From an uncultured Clostridia bacterium (GTDB taxonomy: Bacteria > Bacillota > Clostridia > Oscillospirales > Ruminococcaceae), in NCBI GenBank assembly GCA_944388825.1, contig CALXKG010000145.1:1-20002 (forward strand): a stretch of 20,002 nt of DNA, in the 5' to 3' direction. Positions within the stretch are counted from its first letter, which is position 1. Each line of letters starts with the position of its first letter. Below, piece by piece: positions 13,712 through 19,430 of the stretch. Position numbers and translations under genes: made by a program. Under the pieces are notes generated by a model. That model had not been told where the DNA came from. It worked only from the letters and a program-made list of their open reading frames with translations, and did no database searches.

Positions 13712-15610
13712 TTACAACCTGCCTTCCGTAGGATATGTGGTTTGGGCGAGGCCCTCCTGCCAGAGGGCGAGGTTTTTCCGGGCGCGGTTAAACCGTTCGG
13801 GGCCGTAGCTGCCGAAGTTGTCCCCCCGCGCCTCCTTGACCACCGTCCAGATGCTCCAGAGGTAGTCCTGCATGATCTTGAAGATCAGGATCTTCTCCCG
13901 GACGGTCTCGGGGATGCTGCCGTCCCCGTAATAATAGTGGAAGAAGAGCTCTTCGTCTTCCGGGGTGAAGTCGTTTTCGAGGAAGAGGGCCGCCAGGTCA
14001 AAGGCGGGGTCGTTCTGCCCCGAATACTCCCAGTCGATGAGGTAAAGCCGGCCCTCGCTGTTTTTGACGAGGTTGGCGGCGACCAGGTCGTTGTGGCAGG
14101 GGAGGTCTTCCGGCCCCAGCGCCTCGAGGCGGGGTTTCACCTTGCCGTAGACCAGTGCCTTGACCTCTTCAAACCCGTCGTACATCCTGGCGCTGCCGAG
14201 CAAGCCCTCGTATTTGAGCGACTCTTCAAAGACATCCATCCGGTTTTCCCATACAATCCCCGAATGGTGCAGCCGGTGGAGGATATCCGCCGCCAGGGCG
14301 ATATTTTCCTCCAGCCGGGCGGTCCGCGGGGTCAGCGTCTCCGCCCCGTCGATATACCGGGAGAGCTTGACGCCGGTCTCGGCGTTGCAGTAGAGGAGGG
14401 TGCAGTTAAAGCCCATGTCCGACGCGATCTGGGCGTTGCGCTTTTCGTTCTCCCGGTTGATCATGCTCTCGGTCATCCGGCCGGGCAGCCGGAGGATATA
14501 CCGGCCGCCGGAAGTTTTGACAAAATAGTTGGTATTGGTCATACCGCCGGCGAACTGGACCTCTTCGACCGGTTCATCGGGGAGGATTTCCTCGATCGTA
14601 TCCCGGGCGAGCTTTTCCCGCATCTGCCGTTCCTTCCGCTCGATACGGGGGTAGATAAGGCCGTTCACCGCCTCGTAGTCCTCCCGAGTCTCGACCTTGC
14701 CCCAGCGGAGGTCGTCGACCATCACCCCCTGGAAGCGGTAGATGCGGCCGATGCTCTCCATGACGTATTCAAAGCCGATCAGCGGGTTTAAGTTGCGGGA
14801 GAAGTAGCGCATCATCATCCGGAAACCGTCCATCGAAATCCTGGCGATGCCGGTCATCTCCCCCTGCACCCGGTTGATCTGCCGGACGTCTTTGGAGAAG
14901 CGGAAGATGTCCCCCTGCCCGTCCAGCTCGGCCAGTACCTCGTCCCGGCTGCCGCTGGGGGAGGTGAGGAGGGCCGCGAAGGGGGCGTCGGTCTCCAGAA
15001 GGGCCTGGACCCCCCGCTGTTCAAAGACGAGGTCGGACTTGAGCACCAGGAAGGACGCGGGGTTGAACCGCCCCAGCGCCTCTTCCGCCAGCGCCAGCCC
15101 GCTCATCGTCCCGTTCCATTTATACCGCTCGTTGTAGACAATCTCGAGGTCCCCCCGCCCGGCAAAGTGGGCGCGGAGGGCGTCCGCCTGCCAGCCGGCG
15201 ATGATGATATACCGGCTTACACCGCAGACCGACAGCACCCGGAGCATCCGGTCGATGATCGTGACCCCCTCTTCCTCCCCGATCGGCTGGAGGCAGACCG
15301 GGATGTCAAATTCCGACCGCCGGCCCCCCGCCAGGATGACGGCGGTGTCGGCGCCGCCCGCCGGCGGGAAGGAGAGCTTGACGCCGCTGCGGTCGATGAG
15401 GGTGTCCTCCAACAGCTGCCGCCCCTTCGGGGTCAGGGTAAACCTGGACTTTTTGCCCTCCCGCCCGGCCAGCAGGTACCCTTCCTGCTCCGCCTGGCGC
15501 AGCAGGGCGTTCACCTTGCCGACCGAGACGCCGGCCTGGGCCGCCAGCGTCCGCTGGTCGACGACCGGCGCGCCGCTGATAATCTGCAAAAGGGAAAATA
15601 AAGGTTCCAA
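13712..15610 (-). CDS. Three-domain protein: winged helix + LicC-like nucleotidyltransferase + LicA-like choline kinase
   Basis: The product is about 632 aa (numbering here from TTG 15613). Residues 1-75 form a MarR-like winged helix with T-L-A-A-Q-A-G-V-S-V-G-K-V-N in the recognition-helix region. Residues about 88-325 are a nucleotidyltransferase like CTP:phosphocholine cytidylyltransferase (A-V-I-L-A-G-G at 91-97, L-K-S-D at 191-194, N-E-R-Y at 161-164). Residues about 345-633 are a choline kinase/APH fold with C-H-N-D-L-V-A-A-N-L (506-515) and I-D-W-E-Y-S-G-Q-N-D-P (526-536). The kinase looks intact. The nucleotidyltransferase signature is altered: the usual G-x-G-x-R region reads G-R-R-S-E. 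Predicted role: phosphorylate choline, perhaps form CDP-choline, and regulate its own operon. No LicD is present. AGGAGG precedes two adjacent TTG codons; 15610 has the better spacing. Confidence 0.88.
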   Translation of the reverse strand: MEPLFSLLQIISGAPVVDQRTLAAQAGVSVGKVNALLRQAEQEGYLLAGREGKKSRFTLTPKGRQLLEDTLIDRSGVKLSFPPAGGADTAVILAGGRRSEFDIPVCLQPIGEEEGVTIIDRMLRVLSVCGVSRYIIIAGWQADALRAHFAGRGDLEIVYNERYKWNGTMSGLALAEEALGRFNPASFLVLKSDLVFEQRGVQALLETDAPFAALLTSPSGSRDEVLAELDGQGDIFRFSKDVRQINRVQGEMTGIARISMDGFRMMMRYFSRNLNPLIGFEYVMESIGRIYRFQGVMVDDLRWGKVETREDYEAVNGLIYPRIERKERQMREKLARDTIEEILPDEPVEEVQFAGGMTNTNYFVKTSGGRYILRLPGRMTESMINRENEKRNAQIASDMGFNCTLLYCNAETGVKLSRYIDGAETLTPRTARLEENIALAADILHRLHHSGIVWENRMDVFEESLKYEGLLGSARMYDGFEEVKALVYGKVKPRLEALGPEDLPCHNDLVAANLVKNSEGRLYLIDWEYSGQNDPAFDLAALFLENDFTPEDEELFFHYYYGDGSIPETVREKILIFKIMQDYLWSIWTVVKEARGDNFGSYGPERFNRARKNLALWQEGLAQTTYPTEGRL

Positions 15611-15630
15611 CAAAAGGCCTCCTATTGTAT

Positions 15631-15660
15631 GTTCATTTTCTGAACGTTCATGATATGAAC
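15631..15660 (-). promoter_or_regulatory. Twin palindromic operator at the choline operon promoter
   Basis: Two abutting 15-bp inverted repeats of form GTTCA-N5-TGAAC: GTTCATTTTCTGAAC (15631-15645) and GTTCATGATATGAAC (15646-15660). Both half-sites are perfect in both copies, and the second directly abuts the -10 box. Centre-to-centre spacing is 15 bp. The position covers the transcript start and early leader, as expected for a repressor site. The winged-helix domain encoded just downstream is the obvious candidate ligand; this is inference. Confidence 0.85.
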
Positions 15661-15689
15661 ATTATACCCCGCTCATCGCCGTTTGTCAA
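15661..15689 (-). promoter_or_regulatory. Sigma-A type promoter of the choline operon
   Basis: On the minus strand a perfect TTGACA (15684-15689), a 17-bp spacer and a perfect TATAAT (15661-15666). The predicted start near 15654 lies inside the twin palindrome. Such a strong core promoter makes sense if it is normally repressed. Confidence 0.92.
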
Positions 15690-15702
15690 GAGGAAAAGAA
15701 AA

Positions 15703-15729
15703 AATCGGGAGGTTTTTTCCCTCCCGATT
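15703..15729 (-). terminator. Intrinsic terminator upstream of the choline operon promoter
   Basis: AATCGGGAGG (15703-15712) pairs with CCTCCCGATT (15720-15729). Read leftward the stem is followed by TTTTTTCTTTTCC. It ends about 13 bp before the -35 box of the choline promoter, so it insulates the operon from read-through from the MBL gene side. Confidence 0.82.
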
Positions 15730-15777
15730 CAGCTTGTCGAAAAAGCCTTTTTTGAGTATTTTTTGGGTGCTGCGCAC

Positions 15778-15886
15778 GCTTCGTTACCCGTGGCGAAGCT
15801 GTGTTCAGCTTCGGAAGTACGGCATGTATCTGCCTGCCAAGGAGCTCTGCTCCTTGGATTCTCGCGATTTTTTGAAAAAAATCGAG
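15778..15886. repeat. Second chain of consecutive short hairpins in a non-coding gap
   Basis: The 400-bp gap 15611-16013 holds the choline promoter and operator, a terminator and this element. Palindromes in order: GCTTCG/CGAAGC (15778-15799), GAAGCTG/CAGCTTC (15795-15812, competing with the first), GGCA/TGCC (15821-15834), CCAAGGAGC/GCTCCTTGG with loop TCT (15837-15857), and a CTCG-ATTTTTT stem with a two-base bulge (15861-15886). The TCT-loop hairpin resembles the one at 3561-3579. I see no convincing coding frame. Function unknown. Confidence 0.52.
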
Positions 15887-15975
15887 TAAAACTTTTCATT
15901 CTTCGCCCGTTTCTTTGTCACTTTAACGCCAGCGCCGATTCATACGTTTACGCCAAACTTGTTTTTGACAGTCTC

Positions 15976-16009
15976 AAATCCCGCTGCCTCTTACAAGACA
16001 GCGGGATTT
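15976..16009 (-). terminator. Probable terminator of the MBL-fold gene
   Basis: AAATCCCGCTG (15976-15986) pairs with CAGCGGGATTT (15999-16009), an 11-bp stem starting 5 nt past the MBL stop codon. The leftward T-tract is only TTT, partly in the stem, so termination may be incomplete; the stronger terminator at 15703-15729 backs it up. Confidence 0.65.
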
Positions 16010-16013
16010 CCCG

Positions 16014-16832
16014 TTATTTCGGGTCGTAGACCGCGTTTACATTAAATCCGATATGGGCCGATTTATACCGCATCACCCGGTATCCTTCGATTTTGCCGAC
16101 CGGACCGGCTTTGGCGGGGACGTCGTCGGAACCGAAGTCGCCCGAGAGGATCAGCTCGTCGGCGTGCATAATCTCGAGGAGCGTCGATTTGTCCACCGGC
16201 ATCCCATGGTGTCCGGGGCAGATCCAATCGTAGGCGTCGTAGAGGGCGTAGAGCTTTTTCATGTTGCGGTAGTGGTTTTCAACCGTCCCGCCGGGGATCG
16301 GCTCCGCCTGGATGTTGATGTTGCACCAGCCGGTTTCCAGCTCGTCGCCGGTGAAGAGCATCCGGTTTTTCCGGTCGAGGATTGCGATCGACGCGGGGTT
16401 GTGGGCGCCGATCTCGTAGATCTCCAGCGGCCGCCCGGCGAAGGGGAGGATGTCCCCCTCATGGACCGGCGTGATTTCATAATCAAGGGGGTAATCCTCC
16501 TTATTGCCGTCAAAAGGCGTCTTAGCGCCTTTTTCGCCGACCGGGTTCATGTACACCTTGGGGAAATACCCGTTGCCGCCGGTGTGGTCAAAATGGGAAT
16601 GGGTGTTGATGACCGCAACGACCGGCTTTTCGGTGACGCCGGTGGCGAGGATATAGTCGTGGATGTTGAGCTTGCTCATCCCGGAGTCGATCAGGACGCA
16701 GCAGTCGCCGCATTCCAGCAGGTAGCAGTCGCAGCCCCACGGGGTAGCGGGGTATTTGGTGCCGATGACCCAGGTATTCGGGCTGATCTTGCGGATATCG
16801 AAGTTGTCTTCAAAGGTATTCATGCTGACCAA
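16014..16832 (-). CDS. MBL-fold metallo-hydrolase
   Basis: The 272-aa product has a full metallo-beta-lactamase-fold metal site: T-H-S-H-F-D-H (77-83), A-H-N-P-A-S (143-148, His144), F-T-G-D-E (160-164, Asp163) and P-G-H-H-G (206-210, His208). These supply the ligands for two metals in the class that includes glyoxalase II, lactonases and thioesterase-like hydrolases. The substrate cannot be inferred. The start is uncertain. TTG 16832 has AAGGA at about 9 nt spacing, while the in-frame ATG at 16823 (M-N-T-F) has no well-placed site. It is a single gene, between rpmB and the choline operon, without an obvious functional link to either. Confidence 0.85.
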   Translation of the reverse strand: MVSMNTFEDNFDIRKISPNTWVIGTKYPATPWGCDCYLLECGDCCVLIDSGMSKLNIHDYILATGVTEKPVVAVINTHSHFDHTGGNGYFPKVYMNPVGEKGAKTPFDGNKEDYPLDYEITPVHEGDILPFAGRPLEIYEIGAHNPASIAILDRKNRMLFTGDELETGWCNINIQAEPIPGGTVENHYRNMKKLYALYDAYDWICPGHHGMPVDKSTLLEIMHADELILSGDFGSDDVPAKAGPVGKIEGYRVMRYKSAHIGFNVNAVYDPK

Positions 16833-16880
16833 AGGGGATCATCCTTTCTGTTTACGGTTTTATCACTATCTGACATAACC

Positions 16881-16909
16881 ATTATACATAAAAGGCCGCC
16901 TCAGTTCCA
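16881..16909 (-). promoter_or_regulatory. Possible promoter of the MBL-fold gene
   Basis: A perfect TATAAT (16881-16886 on the minus strand) lies about 50 nt upstream of the start, with a poor -35 (TGGAAC, 16904-16909) at 17-bp spacing. The -35 region falls inside the downstream hairpin of rpmB, so rpmB termination and this promoter could interfere. Confidence 0.5.
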
Positions 16910-16942
16910 TCCGCAAACTGGACAGAATCGAGACGGCCTTTT
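16890..16942 (-). terminator. Second stem-loop downstream of rpmB
   Basis: AAAAGGCCG (16890-16898) pairs with CGGCCTTTT (16934-16942). A CTC/GAG extension and an internal CAGTT/AACTG stem give a long branched hairpin. Leftward it is followed by ATGTATAAT, so its T-run is limited to the stem end. It probably backs up the terminator at 16957-16984. Confidence 0.5.
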
Positions 16943-16956
16943 TGTACAGACAGACA

Positions 16957-16984
16957 AAAAGCAGAGGGCGAAGCCTCTGCTTTT
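16957..16984 (-). terminator. Intrinsic terminator of rpmB
   Basis: AAAAGCAGAGG (16957-16967) pairs with CCTCTGCTTTT (16974-16984) around a 6-nt loop. Read leftward the stem runs into TTTTTG. It begins about 15 nt past the rpmB stop codon. Confidence 0.85.
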
Positions 16985-16999
16985 AAGCCGATCTTTCCA

Positions 17000-17185
17000 T
17001 TACGCTCTGGTAACCTTGCCGGAACGCAGGCAGCGGGTGCAGGCGTGAACACGGCAGGGCTTGCCGTTGACAATTGCCTTAACCTTCATAACGTTGGGTT
17101 TCCAAGTCCGGTTGGTCCGTCTGTGGGAGTGAGAAACACGAATCCCGAAAGCCACGTCCTTGCCGCAGAAATCACATTTTGCCAT
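17000..17185 (-). CDS. rpmB: 50S ribosomal protein L28
   Basis: A large-subunit ribosomal protein of 61 aa, normal length. It opens M-A-K-C-D-F-C-G-K and has the L28 core S-H-S-H-R-R-T-N-R-T-W-K-P-N (18-31) and C-T-R-C near the end. Cysteines 4, 7, 49 and 52 form two CxxC pairs, the zinc-binding (C+) form of L28. Family knowledge: many bacteria also carry a zinc-free paralogue controlled by Zur; none is seen here. AAGGAGGTG 6 nt before the ATG is a nearly full match to the 16S 3' end, fitting high expression. It is a single-gene transcript with its own promoter and terminator. Confidence 0.97.
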   Translation of the reverse strand: MAKCDFCGKDVAFGIRVSHSHRRTNRTWKPNVMKVKAIVNGKPCRVHACTRCLRSGKVTRA

Positions 17186-17223
17186 TTTTCTGCACCTCCT
17201 TCATTTTTTCACATAGCGGTACT

Positions 17224-17252
17224 ATTATATCAGGTTTAAAAAAGAAAAGCAA
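17224..17252 (-). promoter_or_regulatory. Sigma-A type promoter of rpmB
   Basis: On the minus strand TTGCTT (17247-17252), a 17-bp spacer and TATAAT (17224-17229), with T-rich sequence between. The predicted start near 17217 gives a leader of about 32 nt. Confidence 0.82.
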
Positions 17253-17332
17253 GTCCTTTCGGCAAATTTTTTCAGAGAAAAGGGAATCCGGTGACGGCCG
17301 CAAACCCGCAATTCTTCACAAAAAATTTTTCC

Positions 17333-17359
17333 CCGGTGAACATTAAGTAAATTCACCGG
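17333..17359 (-). terminator. Hairpin downstream of a cryptic leftward promoter
   Basis: CCGGTGAA (17333-17340) pairs with TTCACCGG (17352-17359). Read leftward it is followed by GGAAAAATTTTTTGTG, a T-run slightly offset from the stem. It is placed to end a short RNA from the promoter at 17389-17417, or to act in a long rpmB leader. Confidence 0.5.
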
Positions 17360-17367
17360 CTTGCCCC

Positions 17368-17396
17368 TTGAAATTTACCTGTCTAATTAGTATAAT
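17368..17396 (+). promoter_or_regulatory. Sigma-A type promoter of the S2P-scpAB operon
   Basis: TTGAAA (17368-17373), a 17-bp spacer and TATAAT (17391-17396). The predicted start near 17403 gives a leader of about 68 nt before the ATG at 17471. Confidence 0.85.
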
Positions 17397-17417
17397 ACTG
17401 TTGGTACTATTTGTCAA
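17389..17417 (-). promoter_or_regulatory. Leftward promoter overlapping the S2P-scpAB promoter
   Basis: On the minus strand TTGACA (17412-17417), a 17-bp spacer and TATACT (17389-17394). Its -10 overlaps the -10 of the rightward promoter base for base, so the two cannot be open at once. Its product would run toward rpmB through the hairpin at 17333-17359. Confidence 0.68.
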
Positions 17418-17470
17418 GTCCTGATTTTATCGCGGCCCATAGGTCCGCCTTTTTTGGAGGAGAAACCCGC

Positions 17471-18139
17471 ATGAACACCTATCTGATCCAGAACATCTAC
17501 CGGTATTTGATATACGGCGTGGCGCTGCTGACCGCGCTGCCGTTCCACGAGTTCGCCCACGCCTGGACGGCGAACAAGCTGGGTGACCCGACTGCCCGCT
17601 ACCAGGGGCGGCTGACCCTGAACCCGCTTAAACACCTCGACCCCATCGGCTCCATCCTGATGATCGTCTGCGGGATCGGCTGGGCGCGCCCGGTGCCGAT
17701 CAACCCCTATAATTTTAAAAACCCCAAGGTGGGGATGGCCATCTCTTCGCTAGCCGGGCCGGTTTCCAACCTGCTGCTGGCCTATATCTCGATGATCGGC
17801 TACAAGCTGTCGTCGATTGCCTCCTATTACGCGCCGGGCATCTTTACCAGCAACCTGATGTACATCTTCGCGACCCTCATCTCGGTCAACATCGGCCTCG
17901 CGGTCTTCAACATCATCCCGGTGCCGCCGCTGGACGGCTCGCGGATTCTAAACCTGGTGCTCCCGGAACGGATGTATTTCCAGGTTATGCGGTATGAGCG
18001 GGTGATTATGGTCATCCTGATGGTGGTGGTCTATTTCGGTTTCTTAAACCGGCCGCTTTCCATCTGCCGCAGCGTCGCCTTTGACCTCCTGGACTTCCTG
18101 ACCGGCTGGATCGACATGCTCTGGAGGCTCATCGCCTGA
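17471..18139 (+). CDS. Site-2 protease family (M50) membrane zinc metalloprotease
   Basis: The 222-aa, highly hydrophobic product has the intramembrane zinc motif H-E-F-A-H (26-30) in an early helix and the second metal ligand in N-I-I-P-V-P-P-L-D-G-S-R (147-158, Asp155). It has no PDZ domain, so it belongs to the short S2P group often found beside scpA in Firmicutes rather than to RseP/RasP. Substrates are unknown. The ATG at 17471 follows GGAGGAG at 8-nt spacing; a longer reading starting at 17411 would begin in the promoter. The stop overlaps the scpA start (TGATG), so the genes are coupled. Confidence 0.92.
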   Translation: MNTYLIQNIYRYLIYGVALLTALPFHEFAHAWTANKLGDPTARYQGRLTLNPLKHLDPIGSILMIVCGIGWARPVPINPYNFKNPKVGMAISSLAGPVSNLLLAYISMIGYKLSSIASYYAPGIFTSNLMYIFATLISVNIGLAVFNIIPVPPLDGSRILNLVLPERMYFQVMRYERVIMVILMVVVYFGFLNRPLSICRSVAFDLLDFLTGWIDMLWRLIA

Positions 18140-18855
18140 TGGAAGCACTGGCGTTCCATCTGGAAAACTTCGAAGGGCCGCTGGAGCTGCTCCTGCACCT
18201 GATCTCCCGCCATAAGATGAAGGTCACCGACATCGAGATCGGCGCCCTTCTGACCCAGTACCTCGACTATGTCGGCAGGATGCAGGAGGCAAACCTCGAG
18301 ATCAGCTCGGCCTTCTTGGAAATGGCAGCCCGGCTGGTCTACATCAAGACCGTCTCCCTGCTGCCGCGGCATGAGGAGGCGGCGGAGCTGAAAAAGGAAC
18401 TGGAAGGGCAGCTGATCGAGTACCAGCGGGCCAAAGAGGCGGCCAAAAACCTCGCCGCCCTCTACCAGCCGTCGGCGGTCTTTGTCCGCAGGCCGGCGCC
18501 GGTCCGTTCCGATCCGGTCTTCCGGGGGACTGCTTCCCCCAAAAAGCTGCGGGAGGCCTACATCCTCGCCTTCGGCAAGGCGGGGAGGCGGCTGCCGCCC
18601 CCGGCGGAGGCCTTTAACGGGATTGTCAACCGGCGGTTTGTCTCGGTCACTTCCCGGATCGTCTGGCTGCTGCGGCGGCTCTACCGGGACGGCCGGGCCG
18701 AGTACCAGGCCCTCTTCCAGTCGGGGGAGCGGAGCGAGCTGGTCGCGACCTTCCTGGCGGTTTTGGAGCTGGTGAAATCGGGGCGGGTGTCTATCAGCGA
18801 CGACAACCGGACGGTATTCCTCAATAAACGGCGGGAGGCAGGAGAGAGAAGATGA
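18139..18855 (+). CDS. scpA: Segregation and condensation protein A (kleisin)
   Basis: ScpA is the kleisin that bridges SMC heads and binds ScpB in chromosome condensation. The 238-aa product opens with the family-typical F-E-G-P-L-E-L-L-L-H-L-I (11-22), then K-V-T-D-I-E-I, and F-L-E-M-A-A-R-L-V-Y-I-K (59-70). The C-terminal winged helix ends with a segment containing F-L-A-V-L-E-L-V-K. Length is normal. It overlaps the S2P gene by one base and scpB by four (ATGA), as expected for subunits made together. SMC is not in this window. Confidence 0.95.
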   Translation: MEALAFHLENFEGPLELLLHLISRHKMKVTDIEIGALLTQYLDYVGRMQEANLEISSAFLEMAARLVYIKTVSLLPRHEEAAELKKELEGQLIEYQRAKEAAKNLAALYQPSAVFVRRPAPVRSDPVFRGTASPKKLREAYILAFGKAGRRLPPPAEAFNGIVNRRFVSVTSRIVWLLRRLYRDGRAEYQALFQSGERSELVATFLAVLELVKSGRVSISDDNRTVFLNKRREAGERR

Positions 18856-19394
18856 ACTATCAGGCGGCGATTGAAGCCATTTTATTTGTCAGCGGCACAC
18901 CTTTGGAGGTGGAGCGGCTGGCGGCCGGCCTCGGCATCGACACGGCGGCGGCCCGGGAGCAGCTGCTCCTTTACAGCCAGAAGCTGGAGGAGGAAGACCG
19001 GGGGCTCCGGCTCCTCTTCCTCGACGACATGGTGCAGCTTTCCGCCAAGCCCCAGTTTGAACCCCAGATCATCACCGTCACCGACTTAAAGCACGCTTCG
19101 CCCCTCTCCGGCGCGGCGATGGAGGTGCTGGCGATCATCGCCTACAACCAGCCGGTGACAAAAGGGTTTATTGAGCAGGTCCGCGGCGTAGAAAGCGGAA
19201 ATGTCGTCAATAATCTGGTAGAAAAAGGTTTAATTGAAGAGCATGAGCGGCTGATGGTGCCGGGCCGGCCGCTGACCTACCGGACGACTGCCAACTTCCT
19301 GCGGGCGTTCGGGCTTTCCTCCCTCGCCGACCTTCCGCCTCTGCCGGCAAACCTGGCGGAGCAGGCAGAGGGGGAGGAAACGGAAGAGGGATAA
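18852..19394 (+). CDS. scpB: Segregation and condensation protein B
   Basis: ScpB forms dimers of tandem winged helices that bind ScpA in the SMC complex. The 180-aa product shows A-I-E-A-I-L-F-V-S-G (6-15), the linker with L-S-A-K-P, the hallmark E-V-L-A-I-I-A-Y-N-Q-P-V-T-K (89-102), R-G-V-x-S (110-114), L-V-E-K-G-L-I (122-128) and G-R-P-L-T-Y-R-T-T (138-146). Length is normal, with an acidic C-terminal tail. GGAGG-type sequence precedes the ATG within the scpA 3' end. Confidence 0.95.
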   Translation: MNYQAAIEAILFVSGTPLEVERLAAGLGIDTAAAREQLLLYSQKLEEEDRGLRLLFLDDMVQLSAKPQFEPQIITVTDLKHASPLSGAAMEVLAIIAYNQPVTKGFIEQVRGVESGNVVNNLVEKGLIEEHERLMVPGRPLTYRTTANFLRAFGLSSLADLPPLPANLAEQAEGEETEEG

Positions 19395-19430
19395 ATCGGA
19401 AAGGGGGCGTTTGCGCTGGCGGTCGTCATC

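Noticed and set aside
13691..14791. Long plus-strand frame (366 codons) opposite the choline kinase fusion
   Set aside because: GC-rich codon bias of the minus-strand gene keeps this frame open; it has no recognisable motif or ribosome-binding site.
15625..16029. Open frame of 134 codons over the hairpin-rich gap
   Set aside because: It crosses the choline operator, its promoter, two terminators and the hairpin chain; composition and position fit non-coding sequence.
16053..17048. Long plus-strand frame (331 codons) opposite the MBL gene
   Set aside because: It is the antisense shadow of the MBL gene, which has complete catalytic motifs, and it continues through two terminators into rpmB.
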